Counted from the first letter of the stretch, positions 1 through 7,923 are shown. The stretch is 24,296 nt of DNA from Devosia sp. (GCA_028290685.1 JAQGJI010000091.1:1-24296); one strand, 5' to 3'. Notes: generated by a model from the letters alone, not told the origin. Translations and numbers: made by a program.

Positions 1-305
1 CAGGCGTCATGTCTCATTCCTTTGTTGACGTACCCTCACCGACGCCAAGCAGCGCCGCACGGTTTTGCCCAAGCCGCCAAAAGCCACGAACGCATTCGAT
101 GACAGCTGGCAGGCGATGGACGAGGGATTGTGGAAAAGCTCACATCCGGGCCCCACTGCCCGAATTTGGAGACTTTCCATCTGGAAGGCCGCAACCCACC
201 AGAAAGAAAGTCCACGCAGCCGCCAGAAACAACAACTGCATTACTTTAAGTATAAGTGGTTTTACGTACGTCGTTAAACTAAGTATATCTCCCCCATCCG
301 CTCAA

Positions 306-332
306 ACTAGACAGTTCCTGTGCTGTTCTAGT
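306..332. repeat. Imperfect palindrome, possible operator
   Basis: ACTAGACAG at 306-314 is mirrored by CTGTTCTAGT at 323-332 with one extra T in the right arm and an 8-nt spacer. The size fits a dimeric regulator site. It lies about 160 bp upstream of the promoter of the XRE gene; whether that regulator binds here is only a guess. Confidence 0.3.
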
Positions 333-384
333 CTTGCATCTTGGATAGTCCCAACGATTTATATTGGCAAGGGGGTATACAGCG

Positions 385-419
385 AATTTCATACCCGCTA
401 AAGTTGAGCGGACGAAATT
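385..419. repeat. Nested inverted repeat (two-tier hairpin)
   Basis: AATTTC (385-390) pairs with GAAATT (414-419), and inside it CCGCT (395-399) pairs with AGCGG (407-411) around a 7-nt loop, with a 4/2-nt internal loop between the tiers. It sits upstream of the -35 box at 493. It could be a DNA operator or part of an upstream transcript; no T-tract follows, so it is not an obvious terminator. Confidence 0.35.
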
Positions 420-456
420 TGTGGTAATTCAGCACCTTGCGGCGCGAGGCCCGTCG

Positions 457-480
457 GCTGCGGCATTTTTCTGCCGCAGC
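457..480. repeat. Perfect 9-bp stem hairpin upstream of promoter
   Basis: GCTGCGGCA (457-465) and TGCCGCAGC (472-480) form a perfect 9-bp stem with loop TTTTTC. The right arm ends 12 bp before the -35 hexamer at 493. There is no T-run after the stem on either strand, so it is not a classic intrinsic terminator. It may be a protein-binding palindrome acting on the promoter. Confidence 0.4.
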
Positions 481-492
481 GGGCGGGACTTG

Positions 493-520
493 TTGACGTG
501 GGAAGCGGGAAAACTATACT
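493..520 (+). promoter_or_regulatory. Sigma-70-type promoter of the XRE gene
   Basis: TTGACG (493-498) and TATACT (515-520) are separated by 16 bp, each one or two bases off consensus. Transcription should begin near 527, which leaves a leader of about 43 nt before the ATG at 570. This placement also argues against the alternative GTG start at 498, which lies inside the promoter. Confidence 0.65.
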
Positions 521-569
521 TGGGGCAACAAGCACGGGCGCTGCGTCAGCGCCGGAAAGAAGGACGGAC

Positions 570-872
570 ATGCTCTCCAAAATCAGAGCCGCCGGTGAGC
601 AGGCCAATCCGCTCAGGCTGGATGCGGGGGCCTGGCTCAAGCACTTGCGGGAGGATGCGGAGCTGTCCCAGCGCGACCTCGCCAACCGTCTGGCGCTGGA
701 CTATTACACCTTCATTTCACAGCTCGAAAACGGACGCGGCAAGATACCGTCCAACCGGTACCGAGAATGGGCAACGGCATTGCAAGTCGACGAGAAAGTC
801 TTCGTCAAGAAAATGCTGATGTATTACGACCCCCATTCCTACGAAGTCCTGTTTGGCGACGAGGCGGCCTGA
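570..872 (+). CDS. Small XRE-family (HTH_3) DNA-binding regulator
   Basis: A 100-residue cytoplasmic protein made mostly of one lambda-Cro/CI-type helix-turn-helix. Residues about 21-75 carry the pattern: W-L-K-x-L-R-E, then LSQRDLANRLALD, then the recognition-helix region ISQLENGRGKIP. There is no added sensor domain, only a short charged C-terminus. I place the start at the ATG at 570 because an AAGGACGG ribosome site precedes it by a few bases and the promoter at 493-520 lies upstream; an in-frame GTG at 498 overlaps the -35 box. It is the first gene of a plus-strand series leading into polysaccharide genes, 37 bp before the next gene, so a role in controlling that cluster is likely but inferred. 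The palindromes upstream could be its own operators. Confidence 0.85.
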   Translation: MLSKIRAAGEQANPLRLDAGAWLKHLREDAELSQRDLANRLALDYYTFISQLENGRGKIPSNRYREWATALQVDEKVFVKKMLMYYDPHSYEVLFGDEAA

Positions 873-909
873 CCACCACACCTTGCTCTTCTGGGGGACC
901 AGCCCGCCT

Positions 910-2475
910 ATGGCCAAGATACTGAGCTTCATCGGGGCACAGCAGACACAGCAGAGCCGGCCCAGCCACGGCGGCGCGGCCGCAGCCCATGCCAGCCCCG
1001 CGGGGTGCGGCGGGCGGGACTGGACCAACCAGGAACTGAGCGATCTGTACCGAACGGTGGCGGCGCTGGGCCAGGCGGGCATGGCGGTCAGCATGGACCG
1101 CGGCCAGACCGACGAGGGGGACCCCTGGATGGTGCTGTGCCGGCCCGATGGCGAGGTTTTCATCCATTTCTGCCGCCTCGACGGGCGCTACGTGCTGGAC
1201 AGCCCGGCTCTGGCCCAGCCGCTGCGCGGGCACGATTTTGCCGAACTCATCGACAATTTCATTGCCCAGGCGGCACGCGCGGCCGCGCCCAATGTGGTGG
1301 CGTTCCGCGCATCCAAGGTGTTCCTGCACCCCGCGGCACTGCTGACCATGCTGGTCTGGTCGCTCTATGTCTGGTCAAGCGACACGTCCCAGGTGCAGGC
1401 CGGTGAAACCAGCGCGGACGACTGGCACACGGGCCTGCCGGAGGCCCTAGTATTGCCGGGGCAGACCAGCGATGGCGGGGCGGAGAAATCGCGCGATGGC
1501 GGGACCAGACCCGGCGCCGCGTTTGACAGCTCCGGCCCCGAGAAGCTGGCCAGCCGCCTGTTGCACGCAGTGGACCATGCGGGCGGCATGCCGGCGGGCA
1601 ATGGCGTGGCCGCCATGCACATGCTGGCCATGATCAGCACCCTGGTTCTGAGTGCAATGAGCACCCAGGCGCTGGACCCGGCGGGCGATGTCGATGCGCA
1701 AACGGCCGGCGACAAGCTGGCCGGCCTGCCAGAGCGCCCGGAGCAGGCTCCCGAGTTCATCGATTTCCGTGATGCCCTGACGCAATCGGGGTGGGCGGGC
1801 TCGCAGGCGGCCCAGGCCCTGACCGCCAAAGCCACGGCCGTGCCGGACGCGGCGCTGGTGCAGCTGCTGGCTGAAAGCGACGGCGCCGTCGCCATGGCGG
1901 AAAAGCAGATCATCGCGATCGGGGGGGACGGCCCCGTCCTTGGGGCGATCGATGCGCTGGAGCTGGTGCTGTCCGATGCGGATGCCCCCTGGTCGAGCGG
2001 GCTTGCCGCGGTCGCTGCACCAAAGGATGCAGTGGTGCTGCACACGGGCGCGCTGGCCAATGAATTTGCGACGCTCCTCAACCATGGGTTTTCGCTGGCG
2101 CGCTACGAAGTGTCGGGGGTGAGCCTGGTTGCCAGCTTCGATCCGGCCGGGTTGCAGGATCTGCAGATCGCTGCCGCCACCAGCCGGACCGGCTTGCTGC
2201 ACCTGCAATTCGAGGCACCGCAACTGGGGCCGGCCCCGCCCGCGGCGCAGGACGGCACCTATAGCGACGCGGCGCGGGCCTTTATCAGCTCGTTTCTGGC
2301 GCAATCGGGCGAGATCGAGGTGCTGGCCAGCGCCAACGAACTGGTATTGATTGATTTAACGGCGTTTGACGATACAATGGACCGCGCCTACGCCTATAGC
2401 TGGTCGCTGGACGATGGTGGAACGATCTCCACTCTGGGCCACTACGAATTTTTCGCCAGCTATGCCCTGGTGTAG
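910..2475 (+). CDS. Unrecognised protein with two membrane segments, next to XRE regulator
   Basis: I cannot assign a function to this 521-residue protein. Residues about 37-120 form a compact, possibly conserved block (WTNQELSDLYR, then a D-x-G-x-x-D-E-G-D-P-W run, then a VFIHF-x-RLDG stretch). A hydrophobic segment at about 138-156 (HPAALLTMLVWSLYVW) looks like a transmembrane helix. A second weaker one lies near 233-252. The rest is low-complexity, Ala/Gly/Asp-rich and probably on one side of the membrane. The ATG at 910 is preferred; the frame is open upstream to a TTG at 853 inside the XRE gene, without a ribosome site. It sits between the regulator and a glycosyltransferase, 38 bp before the latter. 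A membrane-linked role in polysaccharide production or its control is possible, by context only. Confidence 0.7.
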   Translation: MAKILSFIGAQQTQQSRPSHGGAAAAHASPAGCGGRDWTNQELSDLYRTVAALGQAGMAVSMDRGQTDEGDPWMVLCRPDGEVFIHFCRLDGRYVLDSPALAQPLRGHDFAELIDNFIAQAARAAAPNVVAFRASKVFLHPAALLTMLVWSLYVWSSDTSQVQAGETSADDWHTGLPEALVLPGQTSDGGAEKSRDGGTRPGAAFDSSGPEKLASRLLHAVDHAGGMPAGNGVAAMHMLAMISTLVLSAMSTQALDPAGDVDAQTAGDKLAGLPERPEQAPEFIDFRDALTQSGWAGSQAAQALTAKATAVPDAALVQLLAESDGAVAMAEKQIIAIGGDGPVLGAIDALELVLSDADAPWSSGLAAVAAPKDAVVLHTGALANEFATLLNHGFSLARYEVSGVSLVASFDPAGLQDLQIAAATSRTGLLHLQFEAPQLGPAPPAAQDGTYSDAARAFISSFLAQSGEIEVLASANELVLIDLTAFDDTMDRAYAYSWSLDDGGTISTLGHYEFFASYALV

Positions 2476-2513
2476 CAAGCGTTGCGGCCACACCACGGAT
2501 CAACACTGCGCCG

Positions 2514-3620
2514 ATGCGTGTCCTGCATTTTTTCAAAACCTACCTGCCGGACAGCTTTACCGGCATTGAACGCGTCATATTCGAGATCGCCGAATCAACC
2601 GCATCGCTGGGCGTGCACACCGATGTGCTGTCGCTGAGTCGCAATCCGGCCAGGGCGCCGATCGCCATAGGCCGACATTATTCGCATCAAACCCGACAGG
2701 ACCTCTACGTAGCCTCGACCGGATTATCGCTCTCGGTATTCGCCGCGTTCCGCCGCCTGGCGGCCCAGGCCGACATCGTGCACTATCATTTTCCGTGGCC
2801 GATGATGGACCTGGTGCACAGCCTGGTGCCGCCCGGCAAGCCGGCGCTGGTCACCTATCATTCCGACATCGTCAAGCAGCAGGGGCTGTTGCGGCTCTAC
2901 AGCCCGGTGATGCACCGCTTTCTGGGTTCGGTCGATGCGATCGTCGCCACCTCGCCCAATTATGCCCGCAGCAGCAGCGTGCTGGCGGGGTATGGCGCCA
3001 AGCTGTCGGTGGTGCCGATCGGCATTGCCGATCAGGACCGGGCCGAGGATGGGGTGCGCAACGCGCTGCGCGCGCGGGTGGGAGAGCGGTTCTTTCTCTT
3101 TGTGGGGGCGCTGCGCTATTACAAGGGGCTGCCGTTCCTGCTCGAGGCAGCGCGGATGACCGGCCTGCCCGTCGTGATCGCGGGGGCTGGCGACGTGGCC
3201 GAGTTCAACACGTCCGGGCTTGCCAATGTCACATTCCTGGGCGAGGTGAGCGACGCGCAGAAGCTGGCGCTGCTGGAGCTTTGCACAGCGTTTGTATTTC
3301 CCTCGCACCTGCGCTCGGAAGCGTTCGGCGTGGCCCTGCTGGAAGCGGCGCGGGCCGGCAAAGCCATGATTTCGTGCGAGATCGGCACCGGGACGAGCTA
3401 TGTGAACGAGACCGAAGTGACGGGTTTTACCGTGCCACCGGCCGATCCGGCACGGCTTGGGCAGGCGATGAAGGCCCTGTGGGACGATCCCGGGCGCTGC
3501 CAGGCCATGGGCGCTGCGGCGCGCGCGCGCTATGAGCGGCTGTTTACCGCCCGCCAGATGGGCGCATCCTATGGCGCACTTTACCAAAGGCTGATCTCTG
3601 GCCACAAAGGTGAGCCTTGA
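2514..3620 (+). CDS. GT4-family (WecB/RfaB-like) glycosyltransferase
   Basis: A 368-residue GT-B fold, retaining glycosyltransferase expected to add a sugar from a nucleotide-sugar donor to a lipid-linked glycan at the inner face of the cytoplasmic membrane. The N-terminal domain begins MRVLHFFKTYLPD followed by a G-I-E-R motif typical of this family. The C-terminal donor-binding domain shows the VGALRYYKG segment (about 197-205) and the hallmark E-x7-E motif: E269 and E277 in SEAFGVALLE. No signal peptide or membrane helix is seen. Its stop codon overlaps the TTG start of the epimerase gene (TTGA), which indicates translational coupling. Donor and acceptor cannot be told from sequence; the neighbours point to O-antigen or exopolysaccharide assembly. 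Confidence 0.88.
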   Translation: MRVLHFFKTYLPDSFTGIERVIFEIAESTASLGVHTDVLSLSRNPARAPIAIGRHYSHQTRQDLYVASTGLSLSVFAAFRRLAAQADIVHYHFPWPMMDLVHSLVPPGKPALVTYHSDIVKQQGLLRLYSPVMHRFLGSVDAIVATSPNYARSSSVLAGYGAKLSVVPIGIADQDRAEDGVRNALRARVGERFFLFVGALRYYKGLPFLLEAARMTGLPVVIAGAGDVAEFNTSGLANVTFLGEVSDAQKLALLELCTAFVFPSHLRSEAFGVALLEAARAGKAMISCEIGTGTSYVNETEVTGFTVPPADPARLGQAMKALWDDPGRCQAMGAAARARYERLFTARQMGASYGALYQRLISGHKGEP

Positions 3621-4558
3621 GAGTTCTGGTGACGGGCGCCAGCGGCTTTGTCGGCCGCGCCGTGGTGCGAAGGCTGCGCGCGGAGGGCCATGTGGTCCGG
3701 ACAGCCGGTTTTTCCGGCAAGGTCGCGGTTGACCACACAATCGCGCTTGGGGAAACGGCAGACTGGTCGTGCGCCGTTGAAGGGTGCGACGCCGTGGTCC
3801 ACGCGGGGGGGCGGGCGCATGTGCTGGGGCGGGCAGCAGCGCAGGCGACAGCAACCTTTGACGATGTCAACCGGGCCGGCACCATCACCCTTGCCAAGGC
3901 CGCAGCGCGGGCTGGCGCGAGCCACTTCGTGTTCATCAGCTCGATTGCCGCACTGGGGGAAACGGGCGGAAATCCGAAACGCGAAAGCGACGATCCCCAT
4001 CCCAACACGCCCTATGGTCAATCCAAGCTCGCGGCCGAGCAGGGCCTGGTGGAGCTATCGGAGCAGACCGGTCTGGTGGTCACCTGCCTGCGGCCGCCGC
4101 TGGTTTATGGGCCCGATGCCGGAGGCCGCTTCCGCCAGATGCTGAAATGGTGCGATCGTGGCCTGCCGCTTCCCCTGGCGAGCATCCGCAATCAGAGAAG
4201 CTACCTGGCGGTTGAAAATCTTGCCGATGCCATTCGGGTGTGCCTTGCACGCGGCTCCGCCAGCCAGGGCCTTTTCAACGTGGCCGACGAGGGGGTCCTA
4301 TCGACGCCCGAGTTGCTCGGCCTTATTGGCGCAGGGCTTGGCAAACCAGCCCGCCTGTTCGGGGTGCATCCCCTGGCGTTGCAAATCCTGCGCCAGCTCG
4401 GCCTGTCCCAGCCGCTGGACAAGCTGTCGGGAACGCTGGTGCTCGACACGAGCAGATTTCAGCGGCAGCTCGATTGGGCGCCGCCGGTGAGCTTGCGCCA
4501 AGGCATTGTGGATTCTGCACGACACTATCGCTACCGCGTACTTCAGGAGCTTGAATGA
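3617..4558 (+). CDS. NAD-dependent epimerase/reductase, WbpV/WreQ-like
   Basis: An extended short-chain dehydrogenase of 313 residues. It has the N-terminal Rossmann motif GASGFVG (residues 7-13), the catalytic SS pair near 108-109 and the Y-x3-K pair (Y133, K137 in YGQSK). The start is TTG at 3617, overlapping the stop of the glycosyltransferase; no ATG is near and the beta strand RVLVTGASG begins straight after it. Proteins of this type placed next to a WbpL-like transferase and a WbpM-like dehydratase include WreQ of Rhizobium etli, which reduces UDP-4-keto-6-deoxy-GlcNAc to UDP-QuiNAc, and Pseudomonas WbpV. I infer a 4-keto reductase (or 4-epimerase) role from this context. A UDP-GlcNAc/UDP-Gal 4-epimerase activity cannot be excluded. 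Confidence 0.85.
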   Translation: MRVLVTGASGFVGRAVVRRLRAEGHVVRTAGFSGKVAVDHTIALGETADWSCAVEGCDAVVHAGGRAHVLGRAAAQATATFDDVNRAGTITLAKAAARAGASHFVFISSIAALGETGGNPKRESDDPHPNTPYGQSKLAAEQGLVELSEQTGLVVTCLRPPLVYGPDAGGRFRQMLKWCDRGLPLPLASIRNQRSYLAVENLADAIRVCLARGSASQGLFNVADEGVLSTPELLGLIGAGLGKPARLFGVHPLALQILRQLGLSQPLDKLSGTLVLDTSRFQRQLDWAPPVSLRQGIVDSARHYRYRVLQELE

Positions 4559-4592
4559 CCGCCCCGATCCATCGCTTCAGGACAATACGCGC

Positions 4593-5624
4593 GTGACCAT
4601 GCTCGGCCTGGCTGGACTTTGCCTGATGACCGCCCTGCTGAGCTGGTGGTTGACCTTCTGGATCCAGAAAAACGCAGTGGCCCTGGGTCTTGTGCAACAT
4701 CCCAACTACCGCTCGTCGCACCTTGTGCCGACACCCAGCGGGGGAGGCCTGGGGATTGTCTGCGCAATGCTGCTGGCGGCTGGATTGTTGGGTCTGGTTG
4801 GCGCGGTTGTCCTGCTCCCCATCCTGGTGTGCCTCATGGCGATAGCCGGATTGGGCCTGGCCGATGATCTGCATGATCTGCCAGCCGTGATGCGGTTTGC
4901 CGTTCAGGGCGTGGTGGTTGCGGGGCTGATCTGGAGTGGCGGCGCGTTGCCGCCGCTGGCGCTGGCTCCAGGGCTGGCGATATCGGGAGCGATCCTGGCC
5001 ATCGTGATCCTGGTGGCAGGCCTGTGGTGGCTCAATCTGTTCAACTTCATGGATGGGATCGACGGTCTCGCTGCAAGCCAGGCGATCATCATTCTGCTGG
5101 GGTTCTGCCTGATTTGGTGGACGACGGCGGAAACTGCCCTGGAAGCGCCGATAGTGTGGCTGGCCTTGCTGGCCGCTTCCGCCACATTGGGATTTATCCA
5201 GCGCAACTGGCCGCCGGCACGCATCTTCATGGGCGATGCAGGCTCCAACGCGCTGGCCTTGATCATTTTTGCCATCGCCATGTTCAGCCTTGCCGACGGG
5301 AGGGTGGCTTATCAGACCTGGCTCATCCTGGTGTCTGTTTTCGTGACCGATGCCACACTGACGCTGCTGCGGCGCACGGCGCGGGGCGAAAGGCCCTGGC
5401 ATGCCCACCGCCGTCACGCCTATCAACAGCTTTCCCGCATCTGGGGGCACCAGCGTGTCACGCTGGTTTATGGCGCCGCTACACTGTTCTGGGCGCTGCC
5501 GATCGCTGTGATCGCCCAGCATAACGCGGCCTGGGCATGGCCGCTGGTGGCGCTGGCCTATGGGCCGCTTGTCTGGTCTGCCGCATGGGCGAACGCGGGC
5601 GGCCGATCGGAAGCCGGGGGCTGA
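4593..5624 (+). CDS. Polyprenyl-phosphate HexNAc-1-phosphate transferase (WbpL/WecA/MraY family)
   Basis: A multi-spanning inner-membrane enzyme (343 residues from GTG 4593, about ten hydrophobic helices) that transfers a sugar-1-phosphate from a UDP-sugar to undecaprenyl phosphate, the first membrane step of glycan assembly. Family landmarks are clear: PTPSGGG near 47-52, the Asp pair DD at 91-92, NFMDGIDG at 151-158, FMGDAGS at 212-218 and a His-rich cytoplasmic loop (HAHRRHAYQQL, 270-280). I place the start at GTG 4593 or ATG 4599, after an AGGA at 4579-4582. The frame is open to an ATG at 4506 inside the epimerase gene, but that adds a hydrophilic tail unlike the family. Preference for UDP-QuiNAc or UDP-FucNAc is inferred from the neighbours. 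Its last 67 bp overlap the end of the convergent dehydratase gene. Confidence 0.88.
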   Translation: MTMLGLAGLCLMTALLSWWLTFWIQKNAVALGLVQHPNYRSSHLVPTPSGGGLGIVCAMLLAAGLLGLVGAVVLLPILVCLMAIAGLGLADDLHDLPAVMRFAVQGVVVAGLIWSGGALPPLALAPGLAISGAILAIVILVAGLWWLNLFNFMDGIDGLAASQAIIILLGFCLIWWTTAETALEAPIVWLALLAASATLGFIQRNWPPARIFMGDAGSNALALIIFAIAMFSLADGRVAYQTWLILVSVFVTDATLTLLRRTARGERPWHAHRRHAYQQLSRIWGHQRVTLVYGAATLFWALPIAVIAQHNAAWAWPLVALAYGPLVWSAAWANAGGRSEAGG

Positions 5625-7507
5625 TGAACCGGGCGGGCTGAGCCGGCGACAAAATCAAAAAGAATCCCCCGCGCGGCCCCTTCGTCCCGGTCGGCCAAGG
5701 CCTGTTCAAGGCTGGCCAGCGCTAGCGGCAGATCGTCGTTTTCGATGCGCCCGGTAGCGCGAAGGATTTTCGGGTGGCGCGTTTTCTGCGCGTTGGCAGC
5801 ATCGTAGAACAATTCCTCGAACATTTTTTCGCCGGGGCGGCTACCGACTGTGACAATCTCGATGCTCCCGCCCGGATTAGCGTCGTCGCGCACCGTCTCG
5901 CCCGCCAGTTGGATCATGTGGCGCGCCAGGTCCGCGATTCGGACGGGCTTGCCCATTTCGAGCAGAAACGTGTCGCCCCCTTCCGCCAGCGCTCCGGCTT
6001 GCACGATGAGTTCGGCGGCCTCATGGATCGACATGAAATAGCGTGTCATTTCCGGATGCGTCAGCGTGACGGGTCCGCCCTTGGCGATCTGTTCTTCAAA
6101 CAGGGGCACGACCGACCCGTTGGAACCCAGGACATTGCCAAAGCGGACAGCACTGAATCTCTGCCCCGTGCCCGCCGCTTGAGCCTTGCCGGCGAAATGG
6201 CGCATGATGAGCTCCGCCCATCGCTTGGTTGCCCCCATCACATTGGTGGGACGAACGGCTTTGTCCGACGATATCAGCACAAAATCACGCACGCCGGTTT
6301 CAAAAGCGGCCTGGGTGACCACAAGCGAACCAAAGACATTGTTGCGAATACCTTCGAGCGCATTGGCTTCCACGAGGGGCACATGCTTGTGCGCCGCGGC
6401 ATGAAACAACACCTCGATGCTGTTCTCTGCCAGAACACGCTTGATCAATGCGGCATCGGCAATCGAGCCCAGCACAGGAACAACGGGGAAACTTCCCTGC
6501 CCCGACAAGGTGCGGTGGGCGTTGTACAGCGCGAACTCGTTCTGCTCAAACAGCACAAGGAGCCTGGGAGACCAAAGACTGATCAGCCGGCAAAGTTCCG
6601 AACCAATCGAGCCCCCTGCTCCGGTCACAAGAATGGCTCGACCCTGAATCATGTCGCGCAACAAATCCGCCTCGGCAGGAACCGCGGAGCGCCCAAGCAA
6701 TTCGTCGATATCGATTTCCTGGATCTGGCTGACCAGATACTTGCCGGCAAGCAAATCCGCGATATGGGGCAGCGTGCGGATCTTGATCGGATATTGCGTC
6801 AGATTGGCAACGATCTGCTGGCGCTTGTCGGGCGTGATCGAGGGCATGGACAAGATCACTTCCTCCACCCCATAGTTACTGATCAGGGCCGGCAGCTCAT
6901 CGGGCGGGTACACACGCTGTCCGGCGACATCGCGCCCGTGCAGGCTTTTGTTGTCATCAATAAAGCCCGCGATCAGCCGCCGCCCCTGGGAGCGCAACGC
7001 CATGGCGAGCTGGGATCCAGCTTCTCCAGCCCCGTAAATCACGATCTGGCCCTGCTTGAGCTGCTCCTGGGGAGGCGCCCAGATAAAGGTTTTGGCGGCA
7101 AACCGGCTGCCCACAATTACCAGCCCACCAATCAGCCAGTAAAAGAACGGCACCGAACGCGGCACGATGCCGGTGCCGGCCATCTCGGCGAGGAAAACCA
7201 CAGCCACCCAGCCCAGGGCGGCAAAGGTCATGGCCTGCAACATGGTCCATATGGCGCGCTCGGGAAGATAACGGATAACGGCTCGGTAGAGGCCCATCCG
7301 CACAAAGATGGGAATGGCGACCAGCGGTGCGGCCGCGATCAGCAGCGACTGCTTTGGCCCGGGCACGAAATAGGTGCCATAGCGCAGGGCATAGCTGCAC
7401 CAAACGGCCGCGGCGAGCACAGCCATGTCAAAGCCGATCAGCACAACGCGTTTGAGGGGTCTGGGCAGACCGGACAGCGCCGTCCTTATGAGCTCAAAGA
7501 TCGACAC
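5558..7507 (-). CDS. Membrane-bound nucleotide-sugar 4,6-dehydratase, WbpM/CapD/WreV type
   Basis: A full-length 649-residue enzyme of the long WbpM/CapD family. It converts UDP-GlcNAc to UDP-4-keto-6-deoxy-GlcNAc, the precursor of QuiNAc and FucNAc. The N-terminus has about four membrane helices (residues about 20-140), followed by a first nucleotide-binding domain (GAGEAGS, 159-165). The catalytic SDR domain follows, with GAGGSIG at 296-302, LFHAAAHKHVP at 367-377 and SSDKAVRPTNVMGATKR at 413-429. In that last motif the usual Tyr of the Y-x3-K pair is Met (M424, K428), as normal for this subfamily. The start is a GTG at 7507. It runs opposite to the other polysaccharide genes and its 3' end overlaps the transferase gene by 67 bp. 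It supplies the substrate for the epimerase/reductase at 3617. Confidence 0.92.
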   Translation of the reverse strand: MSIFELIRTALSGLPRPLKRVVLIGFDMAVLAAAVWCSYALRYGTYFVPGPKQSLLIAAAPLVAIPIFVRMGLYRAVIRYLPERAIWTMLQAMTFAALGWVAVVFLAEMAGTGIVPRSVPFFYWLIGGLVIVGSRFAAKTFIWAPPQEQLKQGQIVIYGAGEAGSQLAMALRSQGRRLIAGFIDDNKSLHGRDVAGQRVYPPDELPALISNYGVEEVILSMPSITPDKRQQIVANLTQYPIKIRTLPHIADLLAGKYLVSQIQEIDIDELLGRSAVPAEADLLRDMIQGRAILVTGAGGSIGSELCRLISLWSPRLLVLFEQNEFALYNAHRTLSGQGSFPVVPVLGSIADAALIKRVLAENSIEVLFHAAAHKHVPLVEANALEGIRNNVFGSLVVTQAAFETGVRDFVLISSDKAVRPTNVMGATKRWAELIMRHFAGKAQAAGTGQRFSAVRFGNVLGSNGSVVPLFEEQIAKGGPVTLTHPEMTRYFMSIHEAAELIVQAGALAEGGDTFLLEMGKPVRIADLARHMIQLAGETVRDDANPGGSIEIVTVGSRPGEKMFEELFYDAANAQKTRHPKILRATGRIENDDLPLALASLEQALADRDEGAARGILFDFVAGSARPVHQPPASDRPPAFAHAADQTSGP

Positions 7508-7923
7508 GATTTATCCGGTCCCGACACGCTTCAGCCTGACCTGAGAGCCCCACATCAGGTCGCCCTGCTTTACCGGCTTGCAACCGAAAATGAAAGCTAG
7601 GATCAGCCACACTGGGCAGACCCGGCCGCGGGCCAGGCCAAGGCGCGCAACTGAGCCCCGCCGTGTTGCCGGCACGGCCCCCCTGACAGCGGGGTAAACC
7701 CCTGGATGAAGCTGCTGCTTGCGGCTGCGCGCGCGGGCAGCCCGTCTTGCCGCTTTCGCCGGTGAGCTTGACCACAAGGGACATATCGGACGCCGGATGG
7801 ATCGTGCGGCCTGCCCCTGCGCGTCAGATAGCCGCGCTTGTTGATCGCCCCGGCTTCCCTGAGGGCTCCAGATCGGGACGATAAGGTTGCCTATCCCGAC
7901 GCCGGCATCGACCAGGGGCATCC
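7508..7923. other. 416-bp gene-free gap between MFS gene and dehydratase gene
   Basis: Both flanking genes are on minus. I find no credible gene here; the open frames lack ribosome sites and family likeness. It contains short GC-rich hairpins (GGGGTAAACCCC at 7691-7702, a 6-bp stem at 7723-7742, TGCCGGCA at 7667-7674), none followed by a T-tract on minus, so no clear terminator for the MFS operon is visible. The most regular element is the inverted repeat at 7538-7561, close to the dehydratase start. The gap marks the border between the polysaccharide and the catabolic blocks. Confidence 0.5.
7538..7561. repeat. Inverted repeat upstream of dehydratase gene, possible operator
   Basis: GACCTGA (7538-7544) and TCAGGTC (7555-7561) are perfect inverted 7-mers with a 10-bp spacer, 30 bp upstream of the GTG start of the minus-strand dehydratase gene. 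Spacing between arm centres is 17 bp, roughly one and a half helical turns, which fits a dimeric repressor site. No known regulator is assigned. Confidence 0.35.

Larger units (their letters stand above)
1..492. other. Gene-free leader upstream of the XRE gene
   Basis: I see no convincing gene in this stretch. The open frames in it have no family resemblance, no ribosome binding site and atypical composition. The part from about 235 to 420 is clearly more AT-rich than the rest of the window, as expected for a regulatory region. It holds three inverted repeats (306-332, 385-419, 457-480) and one copy-like match to a motif found before the catabolic operons (357-369). On the minus strand an ATG at 10-8 preceded by an AAAGGA-like sequence could begin a gene running off the left edge, but only three codons are visible. 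Confidence 0.5.

Noticed and set aside
1..10. Possible start of a minus-strand gene running off the left edge (ATG at 10-8 after an AAAGGA-like site)
   Set aside because: Only three codons lie inside the window, too little to call a gene.
9..401. Overlapping short open frames near the left edge (9-401 and 65-277)
   Set aside because: No ribosome site, no recognisable domain, AT-rich composition in the second half and overlap with regulatory repeats.
498..569. Upstream GTG start for the XRE gene
   Set aside because: The GTG overlaps the -35 box of the only good promoter; ATG 570 has a good ribosome site and fits the family length.
5774..7600. 608-codon open frame on plus opposite the dehydratase gene
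   Set aside because: It mirrors a strongly supported minus-strand WbpM-type gene. Its product is His/Gln/Gly/Arg-rich without any family motif, typical of antisense frames in high-GC DNA.
7511..7640. Minus-strand frame ending in a G-S-Q-V-R-L-K-R-V-G stretch, faintly like the start of a PglC/WcaJ-type sugar transferase, just upstream of the dehydratase gene
   Set aside because: The likeness is a few residues only, with no membrane-helix context or catalytic motif, and the frame is continuous with a shadow of the MFS gene. A profile search of the translated gap would decide.
7660..7702. Short GC-rich hairpins after the MFS gene as its terminator
   Set aside because: Stems are short and no T-tract follows on the minus strand; evidence is too weak.
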